Shown: positions 1 through 12,928 of the stretch, in pieces
How positions within the stretch are numbered: position 1 is the first letter of the stretch
Layout of the letters: each line of letters opens with the position of its first letter
Assembly: GCA_017555875.1 (NCBI GenBank)
Contig: JAFZFN010000035.1
Coordinates: 1 to 64,000 of the forward strand
Length of the DNA: 64,000 bases
Direction: 5' to 3'
From: Bacteroidaceae bacterium
Lineage (GTDB): Bacteria; Bacteroidota; Bacteroidia; Bacteroidales; Bacteroidaceae
Position numbers and translations under genes: made by a program
The notes under the pieces: model-generated
What the model was told of the DNA's origin: nothing
The model's input: only the letters and a program-made list of their open reading frames with translations
Databases searched by the model: none

Positions 1-95
1 ATCACAAGATCGCTTCTTGTACTACTTGTCTGTATGGAAAATATTTTCAAAGAACTCTTTCTTTCAACCATCTCAAGGGGTGTCCCTCTCGATTG
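1..95 (-). other. Probable 5' leader of an rRNA operon running off the left edge
   Basis: On the minus strand the last 95 bases before the window edge contain GAGTTCTTTGAAAATATTTT and then ACAAGAAGCGATC. These resemble the leader that precedes 16S rRNA in Bacteroidales, and they lie directly downstream of a strong promoter. The 16S gene itself would start outside the window, so the call is an inference from leader resemblance and promoter strength. Confidence 0.5.
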
Positions 96-101
96 CGGAT
101 G

Positions 102-133
102 CAAAGGTAGATACTTTCTGCAAACTGACCAAA
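102..133 (-). promoter_or_regulatory. Strong minus-strand promoter (probable rRNA promoter)
   Basis: On the minus strand there is TTTG (130-133), a 20-bp spacer, then TACCTTTG (102-109). This is a full match to the Bacteroidetes -33/-7 consensus. An A-tract-rich stretch lies just upstream on that strand (about 140-175) and may act as an UP-like element. No minus-strand protein gene lies between it and the window edge. Confidence 0.7.
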
Positions 134-175
134 CATTCCAGGAACTTTTTTTCAAGATTTTTTAACGAGATTTCC

Positions 176-597
176 CAATGCGCTGATTTTCAAAGGGAGT
201 CAAGGGAAGGGATTTTTCGAGAGGATAGGAAAATTGGCATTTACATGTTGCAAAACATGGTTTTTGGAAAGTTTCGGAAGAATCTAAGAGAGCAAGAGTA
301 AGAAAAGAGCAGAGGAGGGGGGGGAAGGGGCAGATAAAGACTCTAAATTGAAAGAAAAGCTGAAGCCTACGTATCTTAGTCAATAAAGAACAGCAAGGCA
401 TGTGCAATACTGTAAGCCCAAACATCCTATTATAATACAACAAAATACCTTATATAATATATATAGGTAAAAAATTTATTGGTTACACATCAAATTCAAT
501 CATGGCATGAAAGCTTCTTATTGACCATGCCCGCACTGAAAAGAGATGTTGCATACAGCAAGCTTTTACCATGTGCAAATTGATTTTGCATTCATTT
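176..597. other. Non-coding stretch between divergent promoters
   Basis: The open frames here (up to 94 codons on either strand) overlap each other, include low-complexity purine tracts (for example the G run near 318-330) and have no recognisable protein signature. I see no gene. The stretch separates the minus-strand probable rRNA promoter from the plus-strand beta-galactosidase promoter. Confidence 0.5.
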
Positions 598-630
598 TTT
601 GTCTATTATATATTTTTTATACTATCTTTG
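598..630 (+). promoter_or_regulatory. Promoter of the GH2 beta-galactosidase gene
   Basis: TTTG (598-601) and TATCTTTG (623-630) match the Bacteroidetes -33/-7 boxes with a 21-bp spacer. Transcription would start near 637, giving a leader of about 40 nt before the ATG at 679. Confidence 0.65.
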
Positions 631-657
631 CAAGGAAATGGGCTTATGAGTAATTAA

Positions 658-5034
<4,377 letters not shown>

Positions 5035-5058
5035 GAAAATCACAAACAATCACACACG

Positions 5059-5082
5059 GGAGGATGTGTCGACACATCCTCC
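5059..5082 (+). terminator. 24-bp perfect palindrome between the GH2 and GH20 genes
   Basis: GGAGGATGTGTC is followed immediately by its reverse complement, then TCTCTTTAT. The RNA would fold into a strong hairpin with a weak U tract, so it could be a terminator, an attenuator or an RNA-stability element that sets the ratio of the two hydrolases. Confidence 0.55.
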
Positions 5083-5111
5083 TCTCTTTATAGACAAACC
5101 CACATACACCT

Positions 5112-6716
5112 ATGAAAAATTTTCTTATCACACTTGTCACTATCATAGCGACTTCATTGGGGCTCAGCGCACAGGACCAACTGTCTGCTCTCATCCCAAT
5201 GCCCAATCACATCGAACAGCCACAAGGCAAGCCCTACCGATTCGCCGAGGGCCGCACCACCATTGCTTACCCTAGCGACGAGCAGCGTTTTGTGGCCGAG
5301 ACCCTAGCCGATATCATCACCCTCCGCACAGGAGTGACAACAGAGCTCACCGCCGATGGACAGAAAGCATCCATCACACTGAGCATAGACCCCACACTGC
5401 AGAGTGACGAGCACTACCGCATCCATGTATCTCGCAAGGGGATTACACTCACTGGCAGCACCACAGAGGCTCTCTACCGCGCTGTTACCACCATGGACCA
5501 GCTACTCATGGGAGATGCAGTAAACACTAGCCAAGGATACATTAATCCCATCATCATCGACGATGCTCCACGCTATGAGCGTCGTGCCTTGATGCTCGAC
5601 CCTGCACGACACTTCCTCCCTGTCGAAGATGTCAAGCACTTCATCGACCAGATGGCTAAGTTCAAATACAATGTCCTGCAACTACACCTTACCGACGACC
5701 AAGGTTGGCGCGTAGCCATCCACAGTCATCCCCGACTGGCTAGCCAACGACACTACACACAGGAGGACTTACGCGAGATTATCAATTACGCAGCCCTACG
5801 TCACATCGAGGTTGTGCCTGAGGTTGACATCCCTGGTCACACCGTAGCCATCCTCTCGGCCTACCCCGAGCTAAGTTGCTCACATCTGAAGGGCGACACC
5901 GTAAAGGTGGGACACACCACAAACCGCATGGTTTGCGCAGCCAACGAGAAGAGCTACCAGATTCTGTCAGATGTCATCACTGAACTGGCAGCCCTCTTCC
6001 CCTCACCCTACATCCATCTCGGAGGTGATGAAGCGGCCGTACCCGCCAACTGGGCTAAATGCGCTGACTGCCAAGCCATGATGCAAGAGAAGGGCTACAC
6101 CAAGGCCACACAGCTGATGACACCCTTCTTCGATACCATACTGGAGACCGTGCGGGCATGTGGGAAGAGCCCCATCCTATGGTGCGAGCCAGACAACATC
6201 TACCCTCCTGCCAACGACTATCTCTTCCCCTACCCCGAGGATGTGACCCTCGTCACATGGCGCTACGGACTCACACCGACATGCCTATCACTTACCCACA
6301 AGAATGGTCACCCCATACTGATGGCACCAGGTGAATATGCTTATCTCGACTATCCTCAGTGGAAGAACGACTTCCCCGAGTTCAACAACTGGGGCATGCC
6401 GCTCTCGACTCTCGAGAACTGCTACAAATTGGACCCCAGCTACGGACGTCCTACCGAGGAGCAGACACACGTGTTGGGTGTAATGGGTACCTTGTGGGCA
6501 GAAGCCATCCCCGACATACATCGTGCCACCTATATGGCCTTCCCCCGAGCTCTCGCACTGGCCGAGGCTGGATGGACCGAGATGGCACATCGCAGCTGGG
6601 AGTCATTCAAGATGCGCATGTATCCCAATCTCACCGACTTGATGAAGTGTGGCGTATCGGTACGAGTTCCCTACGAAGTTGGGCAGCGTCGCTCTCATTC
6701 CCATAGCGGTCGATAG
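5112..6716 (+). CDS. Secreted GH20 beta-N-acetylhexosaminidase
   Basis: This 534-residue family 20 hexosaminidase hydrolyses terminal beta-linked GlcNAc or GalNAc. It has a signal peptide (about 1-20), the GH20b-like N-terminal domain to about residue 145, and then the catalytic barrel. Diagnostic motifs are HLTDDQGWR, EVDIPGH and HLGGDEAAVP, with the catalytic Asp306-Glu307 pair. Substrate-assisted catalysis through the acetamido group is known for this family. The start at 5112 gives a clean signal peptide, 77 nt after the GH2 gene. The C-terminus is odd: after VSVRVPYEVGQ it ends in a basic Ser/His-rich run, and its last 86 nt overlap the 3' end of the convergent gene, so the original stop may have been lost. 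Confidence 0.9.
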   Translation: MKNFLITLVTIIATSLGLSAQDQLSALIPMPNHIEQPQGKPYRFAEGRTTIAYPSDEQRFVAETLADIITLRTGVTTELTADGQKASITLSIDPTLQSDEHYRIHVSRKGITLTGSTTEALYRAVTTMDQLLMGDAVNTSQGYINPIIIDDAPRYERRALMLDPARHFLPVEDVKHFIDQMAKFKYNVLQLHLTDDQGWRVAIHSHPRLASQRHYTQEDLREIINYAALRHIEVVPEVDIPGHTVAILSAYPELSCSHLKGDTVKVGHTTNRMVCAANEKSYQILSDVITELAALFPSPYIHLGGDEAAVPANWAKCADCQAMMQEKGYTKATQLMTPFFDTILETVRACGKSPILWCEPDNIYPPANDYLFPYPEDVTLVTWRYGLTPTCLSLTHKNGHPILMAPGEYAYLDYPQWKNDFPEFNNWGMPLSTLENCYKLDPSYGRPTEEQTHVLGVMGTLWAEAIPDIHRATYMAFPRALALAEAGWTEMAHRSWESFKMRMYPNLTDLMKCGVSVRVPYEVGQRRSHSHSGR

Positions 6717-8103
6717 CCGTCACAGCATAGTGGCGTGACTCCACGAGACTAGGCATTGGCACCACGAGAGTGGTGTCATTGCTGTATGTACGGCACAGGT
6801 TGCGTGGGTCATCCGTATCTACAGGATAGGTTGCACTACTATATATATTATAGGTAACACCCTCCTGGCCTTGCCACTTGAGCTTGAGTTCATATTTACC
6901 CTCCTCCACGATCAGTCCCTGCGGCATAGCAGGAGCCGTGGTGCTGAGCCAAGACATCGAGGGAACTAGGGCGGGCAAGGAATACAATGCATCCAGCAGC
7001 GTATAGACTCCCTTGACATTGTCTGTCACAAACTGCGAGCGGAACTGGGCTGCCCCGACCACATGAGGGTGAGCACGCACCACATGGAGCTGACGCTCTA
7101 TCTCCTCGAGGTCCCAGTCCTTCTCCTCCTCGTGCAATTGGTAGGTGCCGAGGCCAGCCACCACGTGGCGTCCATGAGCCTGTTCGCCCCAGTCACACAC
7201 GAAGGGATAGAAATGGTTGTCCGTGTAGTAGAGCATCGGGAACACCGCATCGACGATCCCCAGGCGCATCCACTCCTGCGCCTCCTGGCAGACGGTGTGA
7301 TAGGCATTCCATCCGTAGCTGCTGTAGCGCGCCACATCATCATGTTTGCCCAGTGTAGCGGCACTCACACACACCCAAGGCTTGAGACTCTTCACCTTGG
7401 CATACAATGCACTCATGAGACGAGTGATGTTGTCGCGACGCCAGTCGGCCCTACTCATGCCACGACGAGAGCTATTGTAGCGTCCCCAGTCGGGATAGTT
7501 CTCATTCCCCTCGGGGTAGCGTATGTAGTCGAAGTGAATACCGTCGACATCGTATCGTGTGACAATCTCCTCGACCAAAGCACTGAGGTGCTCTATCGTA
7601 GCAGGGTGTGAGGGTTCCATGTACCATGCTCCCTTGAACTTGACGCATTGGTTTGGCCTGAGGCGTGGCAGTGAATACTTGCCATGTCCCTGCACATAGG
7701 ACACATCGCCCAAGGGGATGGTGACCAGCCACGCATGCAGCTGCATTCCACGACGATGACACTCCTCGATGACGTAAGCCAAGGGATCATAGTCGGGCGA
7801 CTTGCCATGACGACCCGTGAAGACAGGTGCAAAAGGCTCTAGATCTGACGGATAAATGACATCGCCACGTATGCGGGTCTGCAATAGTATGGTATTGATA
7901 TTGATTGCCTGCAGGCTGTCTAGCACTTGGCAGAGATGCTCACGCTGCGCTTCATCATCGCCCTTCATCTCCTCCTTAGGCCAGTCGAGTCCCTTGATGG
8001 TCGTAAGCCACACAGCACGATATTCACGTTTGGGAGACAGTGCATATTGAGCTTGAGAGAGTATCGGGAATGATAAGAATAGATAGAATAACCACTTTTT
8101 CAT
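6631..8103 (-). CDS. GHL10-family (DUF187) glycosyl-hydrolase-like protein, exported
   Basis: This 490-residue protein has a signal peptide (about 1-18, ending LSQAQ) and the GHL10 hallmark REYRAVWLTTIKGLDWP at the start of a TIM-barrel domain. Further family motifs are QTRIRGDVIYPSD, GMQLHAWL, YDVDGIHFDYIRYP and VFPMLYYTD. A fibronectin-like segment follows (about 395-480). The reaction of this family is not settled; members may act on peptidoglycan or other glycans. The 3' end overlaps the convergent GH20 gene by 86 nt. The -7 box lies only 4 nt before the start codon, which suggests a leaderless mRNA. A second member of the same family lies at 11376-12872. Confidence 0.85.
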   Translation of the reverse strand: MKKWLFYLFLSFPILSQAQYALSPKREYRAVWLTTIKGLDWPKEEMKGDDEAQREHLCQVLDSLQAININTILLQTRIRGDVIYPSDLEPFAPVFTGRHGKSPDYDPLAYVIEECHRRGMQLHAWLVTIPLGDVSYVQGHGKYSLPRLRPNQCVKFKGAWYMEPSHPATIEHLSALVEEIVTRYDVDGIHFDYIRYPEGNENYPDWGRYNSSRRGMSRADWRRDNITRLMSALYAKVKSLKPWVCVSAATLGKHDDVARYSSYGWNAYHTVCQEAQEWMRLGIVDAVFPMLYYTDNHFYPFVCDWGEQAHGRHVVAGLGTYQLHEEEKDWDLEEIERQLHVVRAHPHVVGAAQFRSQFVTDNVKGVYTLLDALYSLPALVPSMSWLSTTAPAMPQGLIVEEGKYELKLKWQGQEGVTYNIYSSATYPVDTDDPRNLCRTYSNDTTLVVPMPSLVESRHYAVTAIDRYGNESDAAQLRRELVPIRHTSSSR

Positions 8104-8107
8104 GGCA

Positions 8108-8115
8108 CAAAGGTA
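8108..8115 (-). promoter_or_regulatory. -7 box of the minus-strand GHL10 gene
   Basis: TACCTTTG on the minus strand, four bases before the ATG at 8103. No clear -33 TTTG lies at the usual distance. If it is used, transcription begins at or next to the start codon. Confidence 0.45.
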
Positions 8116-8137
8116 GCGTATATTCCTAAATTATTTG

Positions 8138-8145
8138 TACTTTTG
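8138..8145 (+). promoter_or_regulatory. Possible -7 box of the CstA-like gene
   Basis: TACTTTTG fits TAnnTTTG and would give a leader of about 65 nt before the ATG at 8220. No good -33 box is visible at the right spacing. Confidence 0.35.
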
Positions 8146-8219
8146 CCCCGTTTTCTGAGAATCAGACACAAGAACTGGGACTCAGACACAAAAAACTAGG
8201 TATTAGGTATTAGACTTTT

Positions 8220-9644
8220 ATGGTAACATTCTCGGTAGCACTGGCCCTGCTCATCGTGGGCTATATCGTATATGGAGGTTTCGTCAACCGCATATTTTCC
8301 CCAGACAGCAATCGCACTACCCCTGCGGTAGCCATGAATGATGGTGTGGACTACATGCCTCTGCCCACGTGGAAGATATTCATGATCCAGTTCCTCAACA
8401 TTGCAGGTCTCGGTCCCATATTCGGAGCCATCATGGGGGCACAGTTCGGTACAGCGTCGTACCTATGGATCGTCATCGGCACCCTCTTTGCAGGGGCTGT
8501 ACACGACTTCTTCTCTGGGTGTCTCTCCATACGCAACGATGGAGCCAACCTCCCCGAGCTCATCGGTAAATACTTGGGGACGAGTGCAAAGACTGCCATG
8601 AACCTCCTCTCCATCATACTCATGGTGCTGGTGGGAGCTGTGTTCGTATCAGGACCTGCCGAGTTGCTTGCAGGCATGACCCACAACACCATCAACGTCA
8701 ACTTCTGGATTGTCGTCATCTTCCTCTACTACATCTTGGCCACGCTCCTCCCCGTAGATAAGATTATCGGGCGCATCTACCCCGTGTTTGCCATCGCCCT
8801 GTTGTTCATGGCCTTTGGCGTACTCGTCATGCTCTATGTCAAGTCACCCGATCTGCCCGAGATGTGGCAAGGCTTTGGCACGAAGTATGACAAGTCGCCC
8901 ATCTTTCCCATGATGTTTGTGAGCATCGCTTGTGGAGCCATCAGTGGTTTCCATGCCACCCAGTCTCCTCTCATGGCCCGCTGCATGAAGAGTGAGCGCC
9001 ACTGTCGTCCCATCTTCTATGGTGCCATGGTCACCGAGGGTATCGTGGCACTCATCTGGGCTGCTGCTGCGACATGGTTCTTCAGCGAGCATGGTACTGT
9101 CGATGCCGCCACGGGTATCCCCTATAGCGGAGCGAAAGTGGCGACAATGATTTCCAAGGAGTGGCTCGGCACCATAGGAGGCATCGTGGCTATCCTTGGC
9201 ATTGTGGCCGCCCCCATCACAAGTGGTGACACGGCTTTACGCTCGGCCCGCCTCATCATTGCCGATTTCCTGCACATGGAACAGAAGAGCATGCGTCACC
9301 GTCTGATGATATGCCTCCCTCTCTTCCTCGTCACCGCTGCCACCTTGGTCTACAGTCTTGCCGACGCCGATGGCTTCAAGATTATATGGCGCTACTTTGC
9401 TTGGTGCAACCAGACACTCTCGGTCTTCACCCTCTGGGCAATCACTGTGTATCTGGTGCGCGAGAAGAAGCCCCACATTATCACACTTATCCCTGCACTG
9501 TTTATGACTTGCGTGAGCGTCACCTACATCTGCATCGCTCCCGAGGGGTTCTCTCTCCCTCATCCGATATCCTATGCCATCGGTGCGGTAGCCGTAGCCA
9601 TCGCCTTCGTATGGTTCCTTGGTTGGAAAAGAAAAGTCAGATAA
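8220..9644 (+). CDS. CstA-family inner-membrane transporter (carbon starvation protein)
   Basis: This is a 474-residue polytopic membrane protein with roughly 12 hydrophobic segments. CstA-type signatures include VYGGFVNRIF near the N-terminus, PIFGAIMGAQFG, GAVHDFFSG and GFHATQSPLMARC. In enterobacteria, members of this family import peptides or pyruvate during carbon limitation. It is shorter than the roughly 700-residue E. coli CstA and lacks a long C-terminal extension, as is common in Bacteroidetes. It stands alone between a minus-strand GHL10 gene and a convergent MerR/M23 pair. The substrate cannot be read from the sequence. Confidence 0.88.
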   Translation: MVTFSVALALLIVGYIVYGGFVNRIFSPDSNRTTPAVAMNDGVDYMPLPTWKIFMIQFLNIAGLGPIFGAIMGAQFGTASYLWIVIGTLFAGAVHDFFSGCLSIRNDGANLPELIGKYLGTSAKTAMNLLSIILMVLVGAVFVSGPAELLAGMTHNTINVNFWIVVIFLYYILATLLPVDKIIGRIYPVFAIALLFMAFGVLVMLYVKSPDLPEMWQGFGTKYDKSPIFPMMFVSIACGAISGFHATQSPLMARCMKSERHCRPIFYGAMVTEGIVALIWAAAATWFFSEHGTVDAATGIPYSGAKVATMISKEWLGTIGGIVAILGIVAAPITSGDTALRSARLIIADFLHMEQKSMRHRLMICLPLFLVTAATLVYSLADADGFKIIWRYFAWCNQTLSVFTLWAITVYLVREKKPHIITLIPALFMTCVSVTYICIAPEGFSLPHPISYAIGAVAVAIAFVWFLGWKRKVR

Positions 9645-9705
9645 GAACAACTGGATATAGGCTTAGAAATAGACTACTGTCTCCCTCGACAAGCGACCTC
9701 ACGCT

Positions 9706-10068
9706 TCAGTCCACATCGCCAGTGCGGTGGTTCATCTCGTCCAGCTTATCAATCATCGTCACCAGTTCGGCACGTATGTCGCGCAGTCGCGACACGATTT
9801 CCTGTCTGTCCACCACCTGTTGACGGCTTGTCTTGAGTCGTTCGCGTGCAGCTTTGATGGTGAGTCCTTGATCCTTGACCAGATGATGGATCAGTTGTAT
9901 CAGTTCTATATCCTTTTGTGTATATTGTCGTGCTCCCCCATTGGTCTTCTTGGGCTTCAGTGCTGGTATCTCCTTCTCCCAGAAGCGCAACGTATGCTCA
10001 GGTATCCTCACCATGGAGGCTACCTCTCGAATGTTATAGTATAGTTTCAGTTTGCCCGTTTCACCCAT
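9706..10068 (-). CDS. MerR-family transcriptional regulator
   Basis: This 120-residue DNA-binding protein opens with the MerR winged helix-turn-helix (YNIREVASMVRIPEHTLRFW, about 10-30) and the wing GGARQYTQKDIELIQLIHHL. A coiled-coil dimerisation helix follows (about 85-112, DRQEIVSRLRDIRAELVTMI). There is no C-terminal effector domain or metal-binding Cys pair, so the signal it senses is unknown. It lies 24 nt after the M23 peptidase gene on the same strand and is probably cotranscribed with it, a pairing often seen in Bacteroidales. Confidence 0.85.
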   Translation of the reverse strand: MGETGKLKLYYNIREVASMVRIPEHTLRFWEKEIPALKPKKTNGGARQYTQKDIELIQLIHHLVKDQGLTIKAARERLKTSRQQVVDRQEIVSRLRDIRAELVTMIDKLDEMNHRTGDVD

Positions 10069-10092
10069 TCTTCCACCTTTGTTGCGCCAAAC

Positions 10093-11064
10093 CTACTCGA
10101 GCACCTTACCGTGGTTCTCAGCCACTCGTATCATCTCTTCATATTGATCGGCATCGAGATCCATGAAATAGTAATGTGCGGGGTTGACATGACGTCCACG
10201 CTGTAGCACCTCGTAGTGCAAGTGAGGTCCCGTAGATCGTCCACTGTTACCTGAGAGGGCAATAGTCTCTCCTCTCACCACTCGCTGTCCCTTCTTCACC
10301 TCCATCTTTTTGAGGTGAGCATAGCGTGTCTCATAGCCATATCCATGGTCTATGGTGATGATGTATCCATAGCCCTTCTCATAGCGGGCATTCTTGACCA
10401 CTCCGTCTGCAGTGGCATAGACTGGTGTGCCTATGTCGCAGGCAAAGTCCATACCCTTGTGGAAGATACGCGTCTGATAGATAGGATGTATGCGGTAACC
10501 ATATCCCGAGGCCGTACGCTTGAGGTCCTTATTGGCCACGGGCTGTATGGCAGGCAGATGGAGCAACATGTCCTCGTGGTTGCGGTAATACTCCACCATC
10601 TCATCGAACGACTGCGACTGCAGGTACAGTTGTCTGGCGAGCAGGTCCATCTTGTGCGAGGTGGCAATGACCAGTTCGGCATTGTCCATATCCTCATACG
10701 CTTCGTAGCGGTTGGTGCCAACGTAGTTGACTCCTCTCACAGCATCGGACACGGGCTCTGCCATGAACATCACACGATAGAGGTTGTCGTCGCGCTGACG
10801 TATGTCCTCCATCACTGCCAAGGCATCATCGAGTCGCTGTGAGAGCACATCATACTGGCTCTGCAGACGTGCATTCTCTTGTCGTAGGTCATCGGCACTC
10901 TCGGGTGTACCCAAGAGGAGCAAAGAGGCAAAATAGCCTGCCACGCCGAGCATCACGAAAAGTATCGCTTGTCTCAACCATGTTAACAGGCGTACGCGCA
11001 CATTGGGATATACGCGGACGTACATCCCCAGTTTCTCATCGTACTTATAGTAGACATTTCTCAT
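10093..11064 (-). CDS. Membrane-anchored M23-family peptidoglycan endopeptidase
   Basis: This 323-residue protein has a short cytoplasmic segment, one transmembrane helix (about 30-50, AILFVMLGVAGYFASLLLLG), a periplasmic coiled coil (about 60-95) and a C-terminal LytM/M23 metallopeptidase domain (about 190-300). Zinc-binding motifs are HKGMDFACD and the HLHYEV pair. M23 enzymes cut peptide cross-links in peptidoglycan; this architecture matches inner-membrane-tethered cell-wall remodelling or division proteins. I chose the ATG at 11064 rather than the upstream TTG at 11076, because a -7 box covers the TTG and MRNVYYKYD is the usual start in this family. Confidence 0.88.
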   Translation of the reverse strand: MRNVYYKYDEKLGMYVRVYPNVRVRLLTWLRQAILFVMLGVAGYFASLLLLGTPESADDLRQENARLQSQYDVLSQRLDDALAVMEDIRQRDDNLYRVMFMAEPVSDAVRGVNYVGTNRYEAYEDMDNAELVIATSHKMDLLARQLYLQSQSFDEMVEYYRNHEDMLLHLPAIQPVANKDLKRTASGYGYRIHPIYQTRIFHKGMDFACDIGTPVYATADGVVKNARYEKGYGYIITIDHGYGYETRYAHLKKMEVKKGQRVVRGETIALSGNSGRSTGPHLHYEVLQRGRHVNPAHYYFMDLDADQYEEMIRVAENHGKVLE

Positions 11065-11073
11065 TCTAAGGGA

Positions 11074-11081
11074 CAAAATTA
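11074..11081 (-). promoter_or_regulatory. -7 box for the M23/MerR operon
   Basis: TAATTTTG on the minus strand (CAAAATTA on the plus strand) fits TAnnTTTG and ends nine bases before the ATG at 11064. No clear -33 box is present. It argues against the longer TTG-initiated protein. Confidence 0.45.
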
Positions 11082-11084
11082 GTG

Positions 11085-11263
11085 CAAGCCGAGCGAAAAA
11101 GCAAGTACCACTTGCATTTTTTCCGAGGCGTAGCCTAATTTCAAGCTGTGCAACAGATTAAAATTAGTGCAACTGACGATTGAGTGAGCAAGAGCCAAGC
11201 TTGCTTGAGCTCTTTCAGCGAGCGAAGAGGAAGAAGACGAAGTCAAGCCGAGCGAAAAAGCAA
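11085..11263. repeat. Pair of 20-bp direct repeats in an intergenic region
   Basis: CAAGCCGAGCGAAAAAGCAA occurs at 11085-11104 and again at 11244-11263, with AAAATTAGTGCAA also present twice (near 11075 and 11160). The stretch between has no convincing gene. The repetition suggests a local duplication of the M23 promoter region. Confidence 0.6.
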
Positions 11264-11327
11264 ATCTCAAAGAGCGAATGTAGAGAAGATAGCTTCGTCT
11301 AATTAAAGGCCATTCCACGCACACAGA

Positions 11328-11359
11328 TTTGGAGAATTGTGTGAGATATATTACTTTTG
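11328..11359 (+). promoter_or_regulatory. Promoter of the second GHL10 gene
   Basis: TTTG (11328-11331) and TACTTTTG (11352-11359) are separated by 20 bp, a full consensus match. Transcription would start about 10 nt before the ATG at 11376, which also excludes the upstream in-frame start at 11337. Confidence 0.7.
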
Positions 11360-11375
11360 TGCAAAATATCAGCAG

Positions 11376-12872
11376 ATGAGAAGATTCGTCCTATTACTCC
11401 TTATGCCATTGTTGGCAAATAGTGTTTTCGGTCAGGCTACAGAGGTCCCCAAGCGTGAGTTTCGCGGAGCCTGGATACAAGCCGTGAACGGCCAGTTCAT
11501 CGGGATGTCTACAGCCGAGATGCAGCAGACCCTGACCACCCAGCTCGACGCCCTGCAACAGGCTGGCATCAACGCCATCATCTTCCAGGTACGTCCCGAG
11601 GCCGACGCCCTCTACATGAGTTATTATGAGCCATGGAGCCGCTACCTCACAGGCACACAGGGTCTAGCTCCCGACCCTCATTGGGACCCCCTGCAATGGA
11701 TGATCGACGAGTGTCACAAGCGCGGCATGGAGCTACATGCTTGGATCAACCCCTATCGGGCCAAGACCAAGGGGACCAAGAGCCTCGGGCTGAAGCACCC
11801 CTATAAGAAGAACCCCGAGCGCTTCGTCGAGTATGACGGCATGCTCATCTTCAATCCCGCCCTGCAGGACAACCGTGACTACATCTGCACCATCGTGACC
11901 GACATCGTCAAGCGTTACGACGTGGATGGCCTCCACATCGACGACTACTTCTACCCCTACCCCACTCCTGGGCTGACGTTCGATGACGAGCAGTCGTTCC
12001 GTGCCGATCCCCGCGGGTTTACCGACAAGGATGACTGGAGGCGCGACAATGTCAACCTCCTCATCGAGCAGCTACACCACACGATACGCAAGGTGAAGCC
12101 CTGGGTCAAGTTCGGCATATCGCCCTTTGGCATCTACCGCAACCAGAAGAGCGACCCTGAGGGCAGCCAGACCAATGGCCTGCAGAACTACGACGACCTC
12201 TATGCCGACATCCTGTTGTGGATCGACAAGGGGTGGGTCGACTACACCATACCCCAGATCTATTGGGAGATAGGTCACAAGGCTGCCGACTATGCCACGC
12301 TCGTCGAGTGGTGGGCCACACATGCCTCTGGGCGCCCATTGTACGTCGGGCAGGATGTGATGCGTACCGTGAAGGCCACCGACACATCGGTCTCCACTCG
12401 TCACCAGCAACACCAGAAGATGGAGCTCCAACGCAGCTACACCACCATCAGCGGTAGTTGCCAATGGCCAGCGAGTGCTGTGGCCGACGATGCAGGAGGG
12501 TATGCCACCACACTTGCCGAGGAGTATCACCAATGGCTGGCCCTGCAGCCCGAGTATCCCTTCATCGACAAGAAGGCTCCCCACAAGGTGAAGGACCTTG
12601 AGGTCATCTGGACCGATGACGGCCCCGTACTCTGCTGGACTGCCCCGAAGTATCGCGACGAGATGAATCGCCCCGTGAGGTATGTCGTGTACCGTTTTGT
12701 GAAGGGTGAGAAGCATGACCTCCACGATGCCACCAAGATCGTCGGGTTCACCCAAGCCCCCTTCTTCCCCCTCATCTACCAAGGAGGCGAGGTGAAGTAC
12801 ACCTACGTGGTCACCGCACTCGACCGCCTGCACAATGAGTCGAAGCCTCAGAAGAAAAAAATTAAATTGTGA
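11376..12872 (+). CDS. GHL10-family (DUF187) glycosyl-hydrolase-like protein, exported
   Basis: This 498-residue protein has a signal peptide (about 1-19, ending NSVFGQ) and a GHL10 TIM barrel. Motifs are KREFRGAWIQAVNGQF, INAIIFQVRPEADALY, GMELHAWINPYRA, YDVDGLHIDDYFYPYP and WVDYTIPQIYWEIG. A C-terminal fibronectin-like module covers about 405-495. It is a paralogue of the gene at 6631-8103 but is not close in sequence outside the motifs. The family is annotated as family-10-like glycosyl hydrolase; substrate and reaction are unproven. The chosen ATG follows the promoter by 17 nt and yields a clean signal peptide. Confidence 0.87.
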   Translation: MRRFVLLLLMPLLANSVFGQATEVPKREFRGAWIQAVNGQFIGMSTAEMQQTLTTQLDALQQAGINAIIFQVRPEADALYMSYYEPWSRYLTGTQGLAPDPHWDPLQWMIDECHKRGMELHAWINPYRAKTKGTKSLGLKHPYKKNPERFVEYDGMLIFNPALQDNRDYICTIVTDIVKRYDVDGLHIDDYFYPYPTPGLTFDDEQSFRADPRGFTDKDDWRRDNVNLLIEQLHHTIRKVKPWVKFGISPFGIYRNQKSDPEGSQTNGLQNYDDLYADILLWIDKGWVDYTIPQIYWEIGHKAADYATLVEWWATHASGRPLYVGQDVMRTVKATDTSVSTRHQQHQKMELQRSYTTISGSCQWPASAVADDAGGYATTLAEEYHQWLALQPEYPFIDKKAPHKVKDLEVIWTDDGPVLCWTAPKYRDEMNRPVRYVVYRFVKGEKHDLHDATKIVGFTQAPFFPLIYQGGEVKYTYVVTALDRLHNESKPQKKKIKL

Positions 12873-12928
12873 AACAAGGGCTTTATTTGCACGTTTTTTA
12901 TTAACTTCGCGGCTTCAAATAAAGACAG

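Noticed and set aside
17..443. Small open frames on both strands at the left edge
   Set aside because: They overlap a strong minus-strand promoter and leader and purine-rich low-complexity DNA.
12072..12833. A 253-codon minus-strand frame inside the second GHL10 gene
   Set aside because: It lies entirely within a clear family member on the other strand and shows no protein signature.
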